In this document: positions 8,510-16,883 of the stretch, piece after piece
Position numbering within the stretch: the stretch's first letter is position 1
Layout of the letters: each line of letters opens with the position of its first letter
DNA from: JAKVCB01 sp965243695
Lineage (GTDB): Bacteria > Planctomycetota > Planctomycetia > Pirellulales > Lacipirellulaceae
Assembly (NCBI GenBank): GCA_965243695.1
Contig: CBDEWC010000014.1
Location: 682,001-746,000, forward strand
DNA length: 64,000 nucleotides
Direction: 5' to 3'
Notes under the pieces: generated by a model
The model's database searches: none
The model's input: only the letters and a program-made list of their open reading frames with translations
Told to the model about the DNA's origin: nothing
Made by a program: the position numbers and the translations under genes

Positions 8510-10507
8510 TCAGCTGGTTTTGTCCGGTAGGGCAGAATCTGCAGCGGCGACCGGTGCGACTAATTGACCAGGCAACAAGGGGGGCATGTGACAGTCGAGT
8601 GTATCCGAGATGGCCCGTAGCAACTCGGCCTCGCGAACGCTCACTTCCTGGTCGGCGGCGATACAGGCAGCCGCACCATTGATGAGTCGCTCTTTTTGCT
8701 TGATGGCAACTTGGGCCAGCTGTTCAAGGGCATTTTGCAAGTGGACCAAATTACAGTCGTTATTATCAAGAAGTTGTAATGGAACGTCATTCAGGACTCC
8801 CTTGGCAGCGGCAAAGGCAATGGCAGCCTGGTCGTCGGTGTGACCGACACGGGCCAGTGAAGAAAATAAAACCGAACAAGGTTCTCCCAATCGCTGCAGT
8901 CCGTAATAAATGACCCGCGGTGGACGCACGCGCTCGAATTGCGGCTTGAGGTGCCGCAAGAGAATGTGATGCAGGATCCATTCAAATAATCCGAGCTGCT
9001 GGTCTGCGGCGACCAGTTCCTGGAAACAACTTACAAAGGTGCGGTATTGGGCGGTCGACATCGAACGCAAGGCCGGTAACGTCATGTCGACCAAGGGCAA
9101 GCGGGTGTGCATATCGAGCGCGTCGACGACAGGGATGAGTTGACGCGTCAACTTCACGACGTCGGGTGTTGAGTGTTGGTCAAGAGTTTGCAGCTGAAGG
9201 TCCCGGATTTTTGAGTTCTTATCGAGCAGCAGGCTGTAGATAACGGCTCGTGCTCCGTAGGCCTCATGAGCCGCAGCGGTAAGTTGATCGGGAAGGGAGC
9301 GGACAAGCTGGGCCGCATAAAGGTGGTGATTGGGAGTAGGATTACCAACCTGCCCGGGTGCTCCGGCGACGTCAGCCACCGGTTGTGCAGGAGCGGTGGC
9401 CTGCTGCTCGCCGACCAGCCCCATCGCGGCTGGCACGGCGGCTGCAGAGGAGGAGGTTGCCGTGGCCTGGCTGCTGGCCGTAGTGGGGAGCTTGCCGTCC
9501 CACTCGGGATCGATTGCCCGGATTCGTTGTTCCAACGGTGGATGCGTTGCCAGCAGCGAGGTGAAACCAACCTGGATTCCTTGGGCGAAGAACATGTGAC
9601 TTGCTTCTGCCGCATGGGGATGTTTTACGAGAGAACCGCTCAGCTTGGCTCCAATATTTTTTAGTGCGCCGGCAAGCCCAGCTGGATTACGGGTGAACTG
9701 CACAGCCGACGAGTCTGCCAGAAATTCCCGTTGCCGGCTGACGGCCGCCTTGATGAGACTCCCCATAAAGGTGCCCAGGTAACCGAGGATAAAAACGGCG
9801 AGGGCAACCAACAGCAACACCAGGGCTGCCCCGCCATTTTTTTTGGAACTTCCACTGCCGGAAAATGCGGCAGTTCGGAACAGGATTGCCCCGATCAGTC
9901 CCAATAGCAGAATTCCGTTCAAGACCCCGATCAGCTTGATATTCAGTCGCATATCGCCGTTGAGAATATGGCTGAATTCGTGGGCAATCACTCCTTGGAG
10001 TTGGTCGCGGGAAAGTTTTTCGACCGTTCCTTGGGTGACCCCAATGACGGCATCGCTGGGGGAATAGCCAGCGGCAAACGCGTTAATCGACTCTTCGCCC
10101 TCAAGGAGATAGACCGGGGGAACGGGTACACCCGAGGCAAGTGCCATTTCCTCAACGACGTTCAGCAATCGGCGTTCGGCGGCTTTGCTGGTGTTGTGGT
10201 GCAGGAGGCGGCCCCCAAGCTGTTCGGCGACAACCGACCCCCCCCCTCGGAGTTCAATGATTTTGTACAGGGTGCCCAGCAGGATCAACAGGGCCGAGGC
10301 AATGGCAACGTAGAGCGGAGCCATTGCGATCCCAGGCGGGTTGGGTCGCCCACGGGCTGCATTGCTGGCTTCGACGTAGTCGACAGCCAGAAAAGCGACC
10401 AGCCAGGATGCGGCCACAATACCAATCACTGCCAGGAAGAAAAGCCATACCAGGCGCCCTGTATGGCGATGGGCTGTGGCCTGACGCTCGTAAAAGTCGG
10501 TGGACAT
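8510..10507 (-). CDS. Membrane M48-family metalloprotease (HtpX-like) with long C-terminal extension
   Basis: A 665-aa protein. Hydrophobic segments near residues 18-45 and 62-85 precede the catalytic domain; HEFSH (176-180) and the third zinc ligand Glu261 in RQREFLAD define a gluzincin of family M48, with further membrane helices between them (about 193-250). The motif HPPLEQRIRAIDP near 320 ends the HtpX-like part. The last 330 residues, absent from HtpX (about 290 aa), are helical and unrecognised. In this family the enzyme degrades misfolded membrane proteins. The lemA gene directly upstream is a common M48 neighbour. Active site faces the cytoplasm in HtpX; here that is assumed. Confidence 0.9.
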   Translation of the reverse strand: MSTDFYERQATAHRHTGRLVWLFFLAVIGIVAASWLVAFLAVDYVEASNAARGRPNPPGIAMAPLYVAIASALLILLGTLYKIIELRGGGSVVAEQLGGRLLHHNTSKAAERRLLNVVEEMALASGVPVPPVYLLEGEESINAFAAGYSPSDAVIGVTQGTVEKLSRDQLQGVIAHEFSHILNGDMRLNIKLIGVLNGILLLGLIGAILFRTAAFSGSGSSKKNGGAALVLLLVALAVFILGYLGTFMGSLIKAAVSRQREFLADSSAVQFTRNPAGLAGALKNIGAKLSGSLVKHPHAAEASHMFFAQGIQVGFTSLLATHPPLEQRIRAIDPEWDGKLPTTASSQATATSSSAAAVPAAMGLVGEQQATAPAQPVADVAGAPGQVGNPTPNHHLYAAQLVRSLPDQLTAAAHEAYGARAVIYSLLLDKNSKIRDLQLQTLDQHSTPDVVKLTRQLIPVVDALDMHTRLPLVDMTLPALRSMSTAQYRTFVSCFQELVAADQQLGLFEWILHHILLRHLKPQFERVRPPRVIYYGLQRLGEPCSVLFSSLARVGHTDDQAAIAFAAAKGVLNDVPLQLLDNNDCNLVHLQNALEQLAQVAIKQKERLINGAAACIAADQEVSVREAELLRAISDTLDCHMPPLLPGQLVAPVAAADSALPDKTS

Positions 10508-10600
10508 GGTGTTGGCGAGAGGGAATTCCCCCAGAGTGTTTGAGAAGTTGTTTTACCTGCCACGCCCACTCTACGGTTGGGTAAAGCGGGGTCTTGAGGG

Positions 10601-11206
10601 CTAGGTGAACGAAACCTTGGGAGCCTCGGCAATTTTTTCACTGTCGAAGTTGAGCAACTCTGCATTTTGACCATGACCAACCAGGCCAGCGATTACAATC
10701 GGTGGGAAAGTTTCGCGGTAGGTGTTATAGCTGGTGACCGCATCGTTGTAGGCCTGTCGGGCAAAAGCGACTTTGTTTTCGGTCGAGGTGATTTCCTCGC
10801 TGAGTTGCATCATGTTTTGGTTGGCTTTCAGGTCAGGGTAGGCCTCGGACAGGGCAAAAAATTTGCCGAGTGCTCCGGTCAGGAGTTGTTCAGCACCCGA
10901 GAGTGCCTGCATGGCCTGGGGATTGCCTGGGTTTGCCGACGCGGTTTGCAGACCGCCAGCCGCCTGGTTACGTGCCTGGATGACCGCCTCAAGCGTTTCG
11001 CGTTCATGGGCCATGTAACCTTTGGCCGTTTCAATGAGGTTTGGGATGAGATCGTAGCGGCGTTTGAGTTGGACTTCTATCTGGGAAAACCCATTTTGAA
11101 AACGATTTCGGAGCGTTACCAACTGGTTGTAGGTGTTAATGAAGAGAATGATCAAAAACAGAATGATTCCACCAATTACCAGCAGCGCGATCAAAATTGC
11201 AGACAT
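10601..11206 (-). CDS. lemA: LemA family protein
   Basis: A 201-aa protein with one N-terminal membrane helix (ILIALLVIGGIILFLIILFI) and a helical-bundle domain with family motifs NTYNQLVTLRNRFQNGFSQ, RRYDLIPNLIETAKGYM and HERETLEAVIQARNQA. LemA function is not well defined; it is often found beside M48 or TPM-domain genes in envelope-related loci. Here it precedes the M48 protease gene by about 90 bases on the same strand, matching that pattern. Confidence 0.93.
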   Translation of the reverse strand: MSAILIALLVIGGIILFLIILFINTYNQLVTLRNRFQNGFSQIEVQLKRRYDLIPNLIETAKGYMAHERETLEAVIQARNQAAGGLQTASANPGNPQAMQALSGAEQLLTGALGKFFALSEAYPDLKANQNMMQLSEEITSTENKVAFARQAYNDAVTSYNTYRETFPPIVIAGLVGHGQNAELLNFDSEKIAEAPKVSFT

Positions 11207-11344
11207 GGTACAGATCTCTCATGGGACAAGTGGAAAAAAGTCTGACTCCCGACAATCAACCGGGTCAGATATCGAAACATGCAGTGAAATTTGACGTGGG
11301 TGTGGATGAGTCAAAGCTTGGGGGAACTCGTGCCGTTGGGCCGT

Positions 11345-11923
11345 TTAAGATTCTGGTTCTTTGGTGCGTTCGACGTATTCGCCTGTACGGGTATCGATCC
11401 GCAGGTAATCGCCCGTATTGATAAAAGGAGGCGCTGCGACCTCGGCTCCCGTTTCCAATTTGACAGGTTTTTGCACATTGGTCGCGGTATTGCCCTTGGC
11501 AGTTGGCTCGGCGTATTCAACCTGGAGCACAACATGGTTGGGCAGAGTCAATGAGATGGGATTGTTGTTCCATACCATCAGCGTGCACTCCATATTCTCC
11601 TTGATGAATTTCCAATCTTCTCCCACCTGCTCTTCTAACAGTTCATACTGTTCATAGTCGCTGGTGTTCATGAAGACGAAGTCTTTGCCCTGGCGATAGA
11701 GGTACTGGGCGGTAAATTCGGAGATATCGGCAGCTTCGAGTGACTGCCCGTCGCGGTAGGTCCGATCGACAACGGTTCCTCGCATCAGGTTTTTGAGTTT
11801 GCATTCGTAGAACGCAGCTCCCTTGCCTGGCTTGCGAAAGTTCATCTCGACGATCTGGAAGGGTACGCCGTCGATTTGGATTTTCAGACCTTTTCTAAAT
11901 TCGTTGGTACTGTAGCTGGCCAC
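11345..11923 (-). CDS. efp: Translation elongation factor P
   Basis: A 192-aa three-domain EF-P that relieves ribosome stalling at polyproline stretches. Counting from the GTG start, Lys34 lies at the tip loop (FRKPGKGAAF), exactly the position beta-lysylated by EpmA in gammaproteobacteria. AGGA lies about nine bases before the GTG start. The gene is divergent from epmB, with only 54 bases between the starts, and upstream of lemA, the M48 gene and epmA, so the factor and both modification enzymes share one locus. Confidence 0.96.
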   Translation of the reverse strand: MASYSTNEFRKGLKIQIDGVPFQIVEMNFRKPGKGAAFYECKLKNLMRGTVVDRTYRDGQSLEAADISEFTAQYLYRQGKDFVFMNTSDYEQYELLEEQVGEDWKFIKENMECTLMVWNNNPISLTLPNHVVLQVEYAEPTAKGNTATNVQKPVKLETGAEVAAPPFINTGDYLRIDTRTGEYVERTKEPES

Positions 11924-11977
11924 GATACGTATTCCTATTCGCTTTCCCTGAAAGTGCAGATGTGGTAGGACAGACGG
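11924..11977. promoter_or_regulatory. Shared divergent promoter region of efp and epmB
   Basis: Only 54 bases separate the GTG of efp (minus) from the ATG of epmB (plus). Each side has an AGGA-like ribosome-binding site. Both promoters must be within this stretch or reach into the opposite gene, which suggests joint control; no operator sequence was recognised. Confidence 0.45.
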
Positions 11978-13030
11978 ATGCCAATTCTAACCTCCCCAAC
12001 CGCATCTGTCCGCCCCGGTCGTGCACGATTCGGCTATAAGTCGTGGCAGGCGGCGATGAAGGATGCAGTGCGAGATCCGGCGGAACTTTGCCGACTGCTC
12101 GAGTTGCCGGACGAATTTGCTCTGCATGCCGAGGCTGCTTGCCGCGATTTCCCCCTTTTCGTACCGCGGGGATACGTGGCCCGGATGGTTCCCGGCGATC
12201 TGAAAGATCCGTTGCTCCGCCAGGTCCTGCCTGCTGAAGCCGAAATGCACGATTCACCCGGGTTTGTTGCCGATCCGGTTGGCGATGCGGCTGCAACCCT
12301 TTCGCCCGGATTGCTCCAGAAATATCCCGGTCGCGTGTTGTTGGTGACAACCGGCGCTTGCGCTATCCATTGTCGTTATTGTTTTCGCAGACATTTCCCC
12401 TATCAGCAAACACCCCACACGCTTGCCAGTTGGCAGCCCGCTTTGGACGCGATTGCCGCAGATCAATCCGTTCATGAAGTGATTCTCAGCGGTGGCGATC
12501 CTCTTACACTGGTCGACGAAAGCCTCGCCACCCTGGCAGACCACCTGGCCAACATACCCCATGTTCGTCGCCTGCGGGTTCATAGTCGCTTGCCCGTTGT
12601 CATCCCCGAACGCGTGACCACCGAACTGATCGAGTGGTTGACCGGCACACGTCTGGTGCCGGTGATGGTCATTCATGCAAATCATGCCCAGGAACTGGCG
12701 GGCAATGCCGTGACCGCCATCGAGGCCCTGGTCGATGCAGGGATCCCAGTTTTGAATCAGGCCGTCTTGCTTGCCGGAGTGAATGACTCACTCGAGGCCC
12801 AGCTTGCGCTCTCTGAGCGTCTCGTCGACCTTCGCGTCATGCCCTACTATCTGCACCAGCTCGATCGGGTGTCGGGCGCGGCCCATTTCGAGGTTCCCCT
12901 GCATCAGGGGGAGCTTATTCTCAAGCAACTGCAGGAGCGGTTGCCCGGATATGCGGTCCCCCAATTCGTGATGGAGATTCCCGGCGCCAAGAGCAAAGTT
13001 CCGTGTGAGATGGCCCAGCAAGACGAGTAG
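11978..13030 (+). CDS. epmB: EF-P (R)-beta-lysine synthase EpmB, radical SAM lysine 2,3-aminomutase family
   Basis: A 350-aa radical SAM enzyme. The 4Fe-4S ligands are C128, C132 and C135 in GACAIHCRYCFRRHFPY, a sequence very typical of EpmB. Further landmarks are LSGGDPLTLVDE, RVHSRLPVVIPERVT and the C-terminal PLP-lysine region near GAKSKVP. EpmB converts (S)-alpha-lysine to (R)-beta-lysine, the substrate EpmA attaches to EF-P. At this length it lacks the extra segments of fermentative lysine aminomutase (over 400 aa). It is divergent from efp and 17 bases ahead of the rlmN-like gene. Confidence 0.95.
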   Translation: MPILTSPTASVRPGRARFGYKSWQAAMKDAVRDPAELCRLLELPDEFALHAEAACRDFPLFVPRGYVARMVPGDLKDPLLRQVLPAEAEMHDSPGFVADPVGDAAATLSPGLLQKYPGRVLLVTTGACAIHCRYCFRRHFPYQQTPHTLASWQPALDAIAADQSVHEVILSGGDPLTLVDESLATLADHLANIPHVRRLRVHSRLPVVIPERVTTELIEWLTGTRLVPVMVIHANHAQELAGNAVTAIEALVDAGIPVLNQAVLLAGVNDSLEAQLALSERLVDLRVMPYYLHQLDRVSGAAHFEVPLHQGELILKQLQERLPGYAVPQFVMEIPGAKSKVPCEMAQQDE

Positions 13031-13047
13031 ATTCGGAATCCAGCGCA

Positions 13048-14136
13048 ATGGCTTCTTGTAGCATTTATGATTCCGTTTCGGTCGATCGCTTGCGGGCAGA
13101 ATTCCGCATCGAACCGCAAAGGATTCGCCGTTTGCGCACCGCTTTCTTTAAGAAATCATTGGGCCCCGAGGCTGCCTTGGCCGAAATTCCAGCGGGAGTT
13201 CGCCCGGCCGTTCGTCAACGACTCAAGTTTCGCACGCTGACGGTCGAGGGACGATACGACTCGAAGTTAGACGGTGCGACAAAAGTTCTCTTTCGCACGA
13301 CACAGGGCTATTTGGTCGAAACGGTCATTCTACGATCCGGGTCGGGGCGGACGTCACTCTGTGTGTCGTCTCAAGTTGGCTGCGCTGCGAACTGCGAGTT
13401 TTGTGCGACGGGGAAAATGGGGATGGCCCATGATCTCTCTGCGGCTGAAATGCTGGATCAGATTGTGGTGGCCGGAGAATTGCTTGCCGAAGAAGGCCGG
13501 CGTGTGCGCAACATTGTGTTTATGGGGATGGGTGAGCCATTTCACAATGAACCCTCACTCTACGAAACGGTCAGCGCGTTGCTCGATCCGCGCCTGTTCC
13601 ACCACGCACCACGACGCATTTTGATATCTTCGGTAGGAATTCCAGCTGCGATGATCCGCGCTGCGGGCCGCTTTCCGGAAGTCCAACTGGCGCTCAGCTT
13701 GCACAGCGCATGCCAGGATTTTCGCCAGCAGATTATTCCCCTTGCAGCCCGGTATTCTCTCACAGAACTTCGCCAGGCCGTTGAGCGGATCAATCAGATT
13801 CAGCGGTGCAGCGTGATGATTGAATATCTCATGTTGGCCGGTCGCAATGATTCGGCTGACGATGCGTATAAGCTAGCGGAGTGGCTCAAAGGCTTGCGTG
13901 TACACGTCAATTTGATTCCATTCAATCCCGTCCGAGAAGCACTCCATCTGAAGAGTACCGACCGCGCTGGCCGCGATGCGTTTGCCACCATTCTTAAATC
14001 CTCTGGCTACACAACAACCATCCGTTATTCGCTTGGAGCTGATATTGCTGCTGCCTGCGGTCAACTGGTGCAGCAAGAGAACCGAAAGATTGCCCGGACC
14101 GTCCAGCCGATTGAAGTTGCCGAACCATCCGGTTAG
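13048..14136 (+). CDS. RlmN-like 23S rRNA/tRNA adenine C2-methyltransferase (radical SAM)
   Basis: A 362-aa RlmN/Cfr family protein. The cluster ligands are C112, C116 and C119 (GCAANCEFC). The two further cysteines used by dual-specificity methyl transfer are conserved: C105 in TSLCVSSQVG and C337 in AACGQL. The motifs FMGMGEP and LALSLHSA are also present. RlmN methylates A2503 of 23S rRNA and A37 of some tRNAs. Bacteria of this phylum may hold more than one paralogue, so I do not assign the symbol. It starts 17 bases after epmB, implying co-transcription of two translation-modifying radical SAM enzymes. Confidence 0.9.
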   Translation: MASCSIYDSVSVDRLRAEFRIEPQRIRRLRTAFFKKSLGPEAALAEIPAGVRPAVRQRLKFRTLTVEGRYDSKLDGATKVLFRTTQGYLVETVILRSGSGRTSLCVSSQVGCAANCEFCATGKMGMAHDLSAAEMLDQIVVAGELLAEEGRRVRNIVFMGMGEPFHNEPSLYETVSALLDPRLFHHAPRRILISSVGIPAAMIRAAGRFPEVQLALSLHSACQDFRQQIIPLAARYSLTELRQAVERINQIQRCSVMIEYLMLAGRNDSADDAYKLAEWLKGLRVHVNLIPFNPVREALHLKSTDRAGRDAFATILKSSGYTTTIRYSLGADIAAACGQLVQQENRKIARTVQPIEVAEPSG

Positions 14137-14210
14137 GTCGTTGCGCGCCGGCTCGCGAAGCTTTTCAGTCTTGTCTGGGAGGGGTGCTGCTGGTGATTGG
14201 CCAGCCGCAT

Positions 14211-16082
14211 TCAAACCGCGAGGTTTTCTCGCACGGTTGCTTCTTCGGAAATGCCGACCAGATTTACATTCCAGAGGGGCCGATGTCGATTTACCAAATC
14301 GACTTTGAGCGGCTGGCGATATTCGTGGCTTGGCAACTGGCGATCAGTAATCCAGGCAACGTGTCGAACCCGCCGGGATGTCGCTGGAGCGTTCCGATGG
14401 CGACTCAGCCGTTCACCCAGGTTGGACGTTTCTCCAACGTAAAGTGGCTGCTTATCCTCACCCCGCAACAAGTAGACGCCCGGGATTTCCGCACAGCGGT
14501 CCAAGTTCAACCGGTCCCAGTTTTGAAATCGAGTGAAGTCCCGTGTTTCAAAGACATAGTGAAACGCTTTCACTTCTTTGACAAGTTCCCGACTTGCTTT
14601 TCGAAGTCGGAGTGCTGCCCAGCGATACTCGCTGAGTTGGAACCCCGGTGCGAAGCGTTTTGCGTGGCGGTCGAAACGGGCTGCTTTGGCTGGATCACAA
14701 AAAATCGCGTCGAGCGAGACATCCTTGAATTCATTGCTTGCCAGCCGCCAGGCGATTTCTGCGGCAAAGTTGTAGACATCCATTTCTGCAGCGGTTACCT
14801 GGACGAACTTGGTTTTGCCCCGTTTGGGGAATTGGCCCGCTTTGCGAAGACGGATCAGTTCACGATTCCAATCGGCCGGATTACCAATGAGCCCCTGGTT
14901 GCGGCAGACGCCATGAAAGGCATTTTGCAAATCGGGGTTGGCCAGCAGCCAATCGGAAGAGTATCCGTTATGCGTGTCGTAGAAGGCATCGACGAGCACA
15001 TCGCGGATGAACTTGCGGACATTTGGCCTGGCCAGAATCGCTGCCGCAGTCTGATCGACCTGGCCGGTGGTTTGTTTTTTTTGCGGAAGAGGAGTCGTGG
15101 TCTCGATACCCCGTTCGGCCTCCGCCGTTGCCGCCGATGCTGGTGGAGTCGGTTCCACCGATTCTTTTGCTTGGACGGCTGCTTCGGCTGCCGGATTCCC
15201 GTGCAGGCGACGACCCGCAGCGGTGGTAGGAGCGCTGGCAATCGGGTCGGCCGGGCCCGTGAGCGGTTCATCCAGGTGGACGGCGTCCAGTCGCTCGGAC
15301 GCGTAACGGACGTAGTCTTCCGAAAGTTCACATCCCAGCCACCGTCGGCCCAGTTTTTTTGCCACCGCAAGCGTCGTTCCACTGCCGCTGAAGGGATCCA
15401 ATACAAGGTCTCCCGGGTTGCTACTGGTTCGAACAATCCGCCCCAAAAGCTGTTCTGGCATCTGGCAACCGTGAAAACCTTGCCGTTCTTTGAAGGTGCC
15501 GGCAACCCGGGCAAAATACCAGGTGTCTTGCTGAGGATCGTAACCGTACGGGTCCGACTGAAAATCCTGGGGCCGCAGGATCCAGGTGTCATCCGGCAGG
15601 CGGCCCTTCGGGTTGGCTCGCTTGTCACCGTAGACCAAAGCCCGCGCCGAAGGGATCCGAAGTGCTGGATCGTCAGCATTGAATCGGAAATCGTTCCTGT
15701 CTTTTACAAAGTGCAAAAGGTGCGCGTGTGAACGCGAGAACTTTTTGGTGCAATTCACGCCAAAGGTGTAATACCACACGACCCAACTGCGGGTGTGAAA
15801 ACCGATTTCGCGTTGGGCGGCAACTTTCAGTTCTGCTGCGTATTCGTCACCAATGGCCAACCAGAAGGTGCCGTTTGGTTTCAGTATGCGGTAAACCGAC
15901 TCGATCCAGGATTTCGACCAGTCCATGTACGCTTCGTCGTCTTGACGATCGTCGTACTTATCGTACTTGTGGCCAATATTGAATGGCGGATCGGCAAAGA
16001 CAAGATCCACCGAGCCATCCTCGATTTCACGCATCTGTTCAAGACAATCGCCTTGATAAATTTTCCCTGGTTCAAGTGGCAT
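14211..16082 (-). CDS. DNA adenine/cytosine-N4 methyltransferase fused to a GIY-YIG-like domain
   Basis: A 623-aa protein. Residues 1-265 are a beta-class methyltransferase: catalytic DPPF at 31-34 comes before the SAM motif FSGSGTT at 231-237. Residues 266-345 are a low-complexity Ala/Pro/Thr linker. Residues 350-500 are an unrecognised helical part. Residues 534-606 read as GIY-YIG: GVYLL, YVG (548-550), Arg558, His562 and Asn605. The expected catalytic glutamate seems replaced by Lys593 (PLKVDLVNRHRPLWN). No separate restriction gene is adjacent. It could be an orphan regulatory methyltransferase with a DNA-binding pseudo-nuclease tail, or a one-gene modification-restriction system. Confidence 0.85.
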   Translation of the reverse strand: MPLEPGKIYQGDCLEQMREIEDGSVDLVFADPPFNIGHKYDKYDDRQDDEAYMDWSKSWIESVYRILKPNGTFWLAIGDEYAAELKVAAQREIGFHTRSWVVWYYTFGVNCTKKFSRSHAHLLHFVKDRNDFRFNADDPALRIPSARALVYGDKRANPKGRLPDDTWILRPQDFQSDPYGYDPQQDTWYFARVAGTFKERQGFHGCQMPEQLLGRIVRTSSNPGDLVLDPFSGSGTTLAVAKKLGRRWLGCELSEDYVRYASERLDAVHLDEPLTGPADPIASAPTTAAGRRLHGNPAAEAAVQAKESVEPTPPASAATAEAERGIETTTPLPQKKQTTGQVDQTAAAILARPNVRKFIRDVLVDAFYDTHNGYSSDWLLANPDLQNAFHGVCRNQGLIGNPADWNRELIRLRKAGQFPKRGKTKFVQVTAAEMDVYNFAAEIAWRLASNEFKDVSLDAIFCDPAKAARFDRHAKRFAPGFQLSEYRWAALRLRKASRELVKEVKAFHYVFETRDFTRFQNWDRLNLDRCAEIPGVYLLRGEDKQPLYVGETSNLGERLSRHRNAPATSRRVRHVAWITDRQLPSHEYRQPLKVDLVNRHRPLWNVNLVGISEEATVRENLAV

Positions 16083-16302
16083 TGATGCAACATCCTCATG
16101 CTTCGTGCAATGTTTGCCCCAATATCCGACATTATTGGAGAACTAGCAAGTCGCGATGGCCACGGTCCTGACTTGCTCCGGCAGAATCTGGGTGCAGAAA
16201 ACCTTACCACGCATCACCGCCGAGTGAGCTACCACCGGCTAGCGCCAGCCAAGCCCCGAAGCAACCAAGTTCAACATGTCCCGAGCCCAGCGGCCAGGAA
16301 AC

Positions 16303-16701
16303 TCACACGGAGGCGCCGCGGAGTTCGGCCAGATGTTGGGCCGTGCCAACAAGCCGGTCCCAGTTTTCGCGGATATATTCGGGTGGTCCCCCAACCTGGG
16401 CGACCACTTGCGCGACGTTTTCGGTCTTGACCATCTCGATGGCGTCCCAGGGGCAGACCAAAAGCTCGTACGGGTTCGACTTCTTACCGGGAATGTGGAC
16501 ACAGATCTCACAGCCCACGCAACGTTCCAGATCAATTTCGCACCACTGCTGATTGCCCTTGATAGTGCCATGATTGAGAGATTTCATCTCGATGCAATCA
16601 ACCGGGCAGACCTCCAAACACGACTCGCAGCCAGTGCAGTTATCTGCATTGATCACGGCCAGTTCTTTGGGGACTTTCTTGCGGGGACCTTTTTTTGCCA
16701 T
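16303..16701 (-). CDS. Ferredoxin with two 4Fe-4S motifs
   Basis: A 132-aa soluble protein. The first cluster motif is regular (C22-x2-C25-x2-C28-x3-C32, ending CP). The second is C61-x2-C64-x2-C67 and then, after 15 residues rather than three, C83 followed by PWDAIEM; extra cysteines are C36 and C54. The C-terminal 45 residues are helical. It should transfer electrons, but no oxidoreductase partner is adjacent. It lies between the methyltransferase and lysA, all on the minus strand. Confidence 0.87.
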   Translation of the reverse strand: MAKKGPRKKVPKELAVINADNCTGCESCLEVCPVDCIEMKSLNHGTIKGNQQWCEIDLERCVGCEICVHIPGKKSNPYELLVCPWDAIEMVKTENVAQVVAQVGGPPEYIRENWDRLVGTAQHLAELRGASV

Positions 16702-16883
16702 GGGAGATGAAGGCTCGTGCGGCGGGCTTTTGGGAAATTGCGACCCTTTGTGAAAGATATCACAATCTTAACCCAGTATCGGGTACGGGCCAAGTCGTCC
16801 TGCAGATGAAATCAGCCAGCTTCGCAAAACGGGGACCCGCAGGCTGCCCCAGATTTTCCCGACGACGGCGTCGATTTGCCCCC

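Noticed and set aside
14184..15731. 515-aa open frame on the plus strand
   Set aside because: It is antisense to the methyltransferase gene, with poor composition and no motif.
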